Below are positions 5,516 through 7,398 of a DNA stretch of 7,398 bases, in pieces; the first letter of the stretch is position 1; the number at the start of each line of letters is the position of its first letter. This DNA is from CAYLHS01 sp964383535. Its GTDB lineage: Bacteria > Actinomycetota > Acidimicrobiia > Spongiisociales > UBA4744. The DNA is taken from NCBI GenBank assembly GCA_964383535.1, contig CAYLHS010000095.1, forward strand, positions 1-7,398, given 5' to 3'. Below the pieces are notes generated by a model that worked only from the letters and a program-made list of their open reading frames with translations, was not told the DNA's origin and did no database searches. The position numbers were made by a program, and so were the translations under genes.

Positions 5516-7398
5516 ATGCGGTTGCGGTTGGTCTCGGGTTCGATCCTCGTCGCCGCGCTGCTGACCCTGCCCGGCATCTCTCTGAAGACCCTCCCACCGC
5601 CCGCCGAGACCGGGTCGATTCCCCTCGCCGTCGACACGAATCAGACCATGTGGGAGAGCCAACCGATTCCGGTCGACGCCACCGTCGTCGGGCTCTCGTG
5701 GGGGGAGGGGGAACCGCCGGTCGCCGCGTGGGTGCGCGCCAGCGACGACGGGACCGATTGGGGGCCGTGGGTGGAACTCGATGCGGACGAGGATCATGGA
5801 CCCGACGGAACCGAGGCCACCAGGTCCGTCACAGGGACCGATCCCGTGTACGTCGGCGAGGCGGAGGCCGTACAGTTCCGTGTCGAGGGTCCGACCGAAG
5901 GTCTCGAGGCGGACTACGTGGAGACGGCCGGCCGCAATCTCAACCTGCTCCAGAAGGTGCAGCACTTCTTCAAACGTCTGACGTTCCTCAGGTCCAATCC
6001 CGCCCTGGCTCAACCCGACCAGCCTGCGATCGTCCCGAGATCCGAGTGGGGCGGCGACCAATGCCTCAACGGGGCGCAGCCGGACCGTTCCTACGTGGAC
6101 CGGATCCACCTGATCTTCGTCCATCACACGAGTGTCAGCGCTGCGGCGAACGCCTACACCGCGGACGAGGCGAAAGACCGCATCTATGCCATCTGTGCGT
6201 ACCACGTGAACGTTCGCGGGTGGGACGACATCGGCTACAACTACGTCATCGACCGGTTCGGGACCGTCTACGAGGGTCGGGGCGGGGGGCTCGACGTGCA
6301 GGGCGCCCACACGAAGGGGTTCAACTCGCACTCGGCCGGCGTCGCGTTCCTCGGCTACTACCAAGACGTGCCGCCGAGTCCCGAGGCACAGCTTGCGTTC
6401 GAGTCCCTGGCCACGTGGATCCTCGACATGAACCACGTGGATCCGCTCTCGACAACGACCGTGATCTCGCGTGGCTCACCCAAGTTCGACGAGGGCGTCT
6501 CGGTCACTTTGCCGGTGATCGCTGGGCATCGTGACACCGGTGCTACCGCATGTCCCGGCAACGCCAACTACGCGCTTCTACCGACGTACCGCCAGGTGGT
6601 CGCCTCCGATCCCGACCCGAAGACCTATGGGGGGTGGCCGACCGAGAATCCGGTGGCGGGTTTCCCGGACACCGGCTACGACCCCGCCGTATTCCCCTTC
6701 CGGTTCACCGAGCCGATGGCGTGGACGTTCACGATCACCGACGCCGACGGCACCGTACTCGTCGACGCGAGCGGACAAGGAACCGACGGGTCCGTGACAT
6801 GGGACGGTACGGTCGATGGGACGGCTGCTGCGGTTGGCACCTACACGGCGAGCCTCGCTGCGACTCCCCTGTCCGGCGCGACAGCTCCTCGTCCCGCCAC
6901 GTTCGCGTTCCATCTCGGAACCTACAATCCGCCGTTCTCCGACGACGACGAATCGGTGTTCGAGCCGGACATCATCACCATCTATGACGTCGGGATCACG
7001 AAGGGCTGCGGATCGGACCTGTACTGCCCGGATGCAACGGTCACGCGTGGCGAGATGGCCTTGTTCCTGAGCCGGCTCTGGTCTCTGTCGGCGTTCGCGC
7101 CAACGCCGTACGGCGATGCCGGTTTCGCCGATGTGTCGGGCCTGAGTGCAGACATGCAGGGCGCCATCAACCAGATCGCCGAACTCGAGATCACCGACGG
7201 CATCGCTCCCGATCGGTATGGGCCGGAGCAGCCGGTGACGAGATGGCAGATGGCGCTGTTCCTCACCAGACTCTGGTCGGATGCCGGACTGGCATTCCCC
7301 GTCACTCGCACAGCCACGTTCATGGACATCGCGACGCTCCCTGCCGACGTGCAGCTCGCGATCAACGAGCTCTCGGCGCTCGGGATCACCACCGGAAC
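5516..7398 (+). CDS. Secreted PGRP-type N-acetylmuramoyl-L-alanine amidase with FlgD-like Ig domain and SLH repeats, 3' partial
   Basis: The 627 residues visible are open to the window end. A signal peptide spans about 1-25 (basic MRLR, then SILVAALLTLPG). Residues ~44-125 form a beta-rich domain with W-x-x-W spacing (DGTDWGPWVEL). The PGRP/amidase_2 domain spans ~172-365: PRSEWGG, FVHHTS (His203/His204), a YNYVIDRFGTVYEGRG segment and GHRDTGATACPG (His338, Cys346). A His of the HH pair, His338 and Cys346 match the zinc ligands of T7 lysozyme, including the 8-residue His-to-Cys spacing. It should cut the MurNAc-L-Ala bond of peptidoglycan. Residues ~385-465 resemble a FlgD-type Ig fold (ITDADGTVLVDASG...WDGTVDG...VGTY). 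SLH repeats begin at Phe474, Phe537 and Phe602, the third being cut by the window edge. SLH repeats anchor proteins to wall polymers. The gene follows the ligase-like gene after 163 bases, probably as a separate unit. Confidence 0.9.
   Translation, partial: MRLRLVSGSILVAALLTLPGISLKTLPPPAETGSIPLAVDTNQTMWESQPIPVDATVVGLSWGEGEPPVAAWVRASDDGTDWGPWVELDADEDHGPDGTEATRSVTGTDPVYVGEAEAVQFRVEGPTEGLEADYVETAGRNLNLLQKVQHFFKRLTFLRSNPALAQPDQPAIVPRSEWGGDQCLNGAQPDRSYVDRIHLIFVHHTSVSAAANAYTADEAKDRIYAICAYHVNVRGWDDIGYNYVIDRFGTVYEGRGGGLDVQGAHTKGFNSHSAGVAFLGYYQDVPPSPEAQLAFESLATWILDMNHVDPLSTTTVISRGSPKFDEGVSVTLPVIAGHRDTGATACPGNANYALLPTYRQVVASDPDPKTYGGWPTENPVAGFPDTGYDPAVFPFRFTEPMAWTFTITDADGTVLVDASGQGTDGSVTWDGTVDGTAAAVGTYTASLAATPLSGATAPRPATFAFHLGTYNPPFSDDDESVFEPDIITIYDVGITKGCGSDLYCPDATVTRGEMALFLSRLWSLSAFAPTPYGDAGFADVSGLSADMQGAINQIAELEITDGIAPDRYGPEQPVTRWQMALFLTRLWSDAGLAFPVTRTATFMDIATLPADVQLAINELSALGITTG

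Noticed and set aside
5030..6436. 468-codon minus-strand open frame
   Set aside because: It overlaps both the ligase-like and amidase genes, crosses their spacer, and has low-complexity composition typical of an antisense frame. Both sense genes carry clear family motifs.
5650..6534. 294-codon plus-strand open frame in another register of the amidase gene
   Set aside because: The translation is almost entirely Arg/Gly/Pro-rich with no recognisable fold, while the amidase frame shows conserved zinc ligands throughout.

Overview
The window reads as high-GC chromosomal DNA from an actinobacterium. Coding regions are strongly G/C-biased at third codon positions, several starts are GTG or look leaderless, and the last gene carries the Cys-containing SLH repeats seen in some deep actinobacterial lineages. 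An uncultured Acidimicrobiia-like organism would fit, but that placement is a guess. There are no rRNA or tRNA genes, insertion sequences or CRISPR arrays. The exception is the first ~175 bases, which are richer in A/T and encode the start of an unrelated membrane transporter. They stop abruptly inside an oppositely oriented gene, so this end is probably an assembly chimera or a recombination junction.

Layout. Bases 1-~180 (+) hold the N-terminus of an MFS-type transporter, cut by the junction. Bases ~175-555 (-) hold the first ~125 residues of a secreted protein, truncated by the same junction. Bases 548-1654 (-) encode a complete non-hydrolysing UDP-GlcNAc 2-epimerase (WecB family) whose end overlaps the secreted-protein gene by 8 bases. 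Only 15 bases away and divergent, 1670-2827 (+) encodes an EpsO/cellulose-synthase-like GT2 glycosyltransferase. A ~100-base convergent intergenic region with short direct and inverted repeats separates it from 2931-3935 (-), an ExoA-like GT2 glycosyltransferase. A 79-base divergent intergenic region follows, then 4015-5352 (+), an O-antigen ligase/polymerase-like membrane protein. After a 163-base spacer comes 5516 to the window end (+), a secreted PGRP-type N-acetylmuramoyl-L-alanine amidase with a FlgD-like Ig domain and SLH wall-anchoring repeats, running off the edge.

How the genes fit together. The epimerase would supply UDP-ManNAc, the two GT2 enzymes would assemble a surface glycan on the inner face of the membrane, and the Wzy/WaaL-like protein would polymerise or ligate it. 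The amidase is a wall hydrolase that would be held at the surface by SLH repeats. In Bacillus these repeats bind a ManNAc-containing secondary wall polymer, so a functional link is plausible but unproven.

The most distinctive non-coding signal is a shared start architecture. Three genes on both strands have a -10-like hexamer TAC(G/C)CT exactly 7 bases before the start codon, with no Shine-Dalgarno sequence. This is the arrangement expected for leaderless transcripts. Two of the three hexamers sit in a perfect 8-base inverted repeat between divergent genes.
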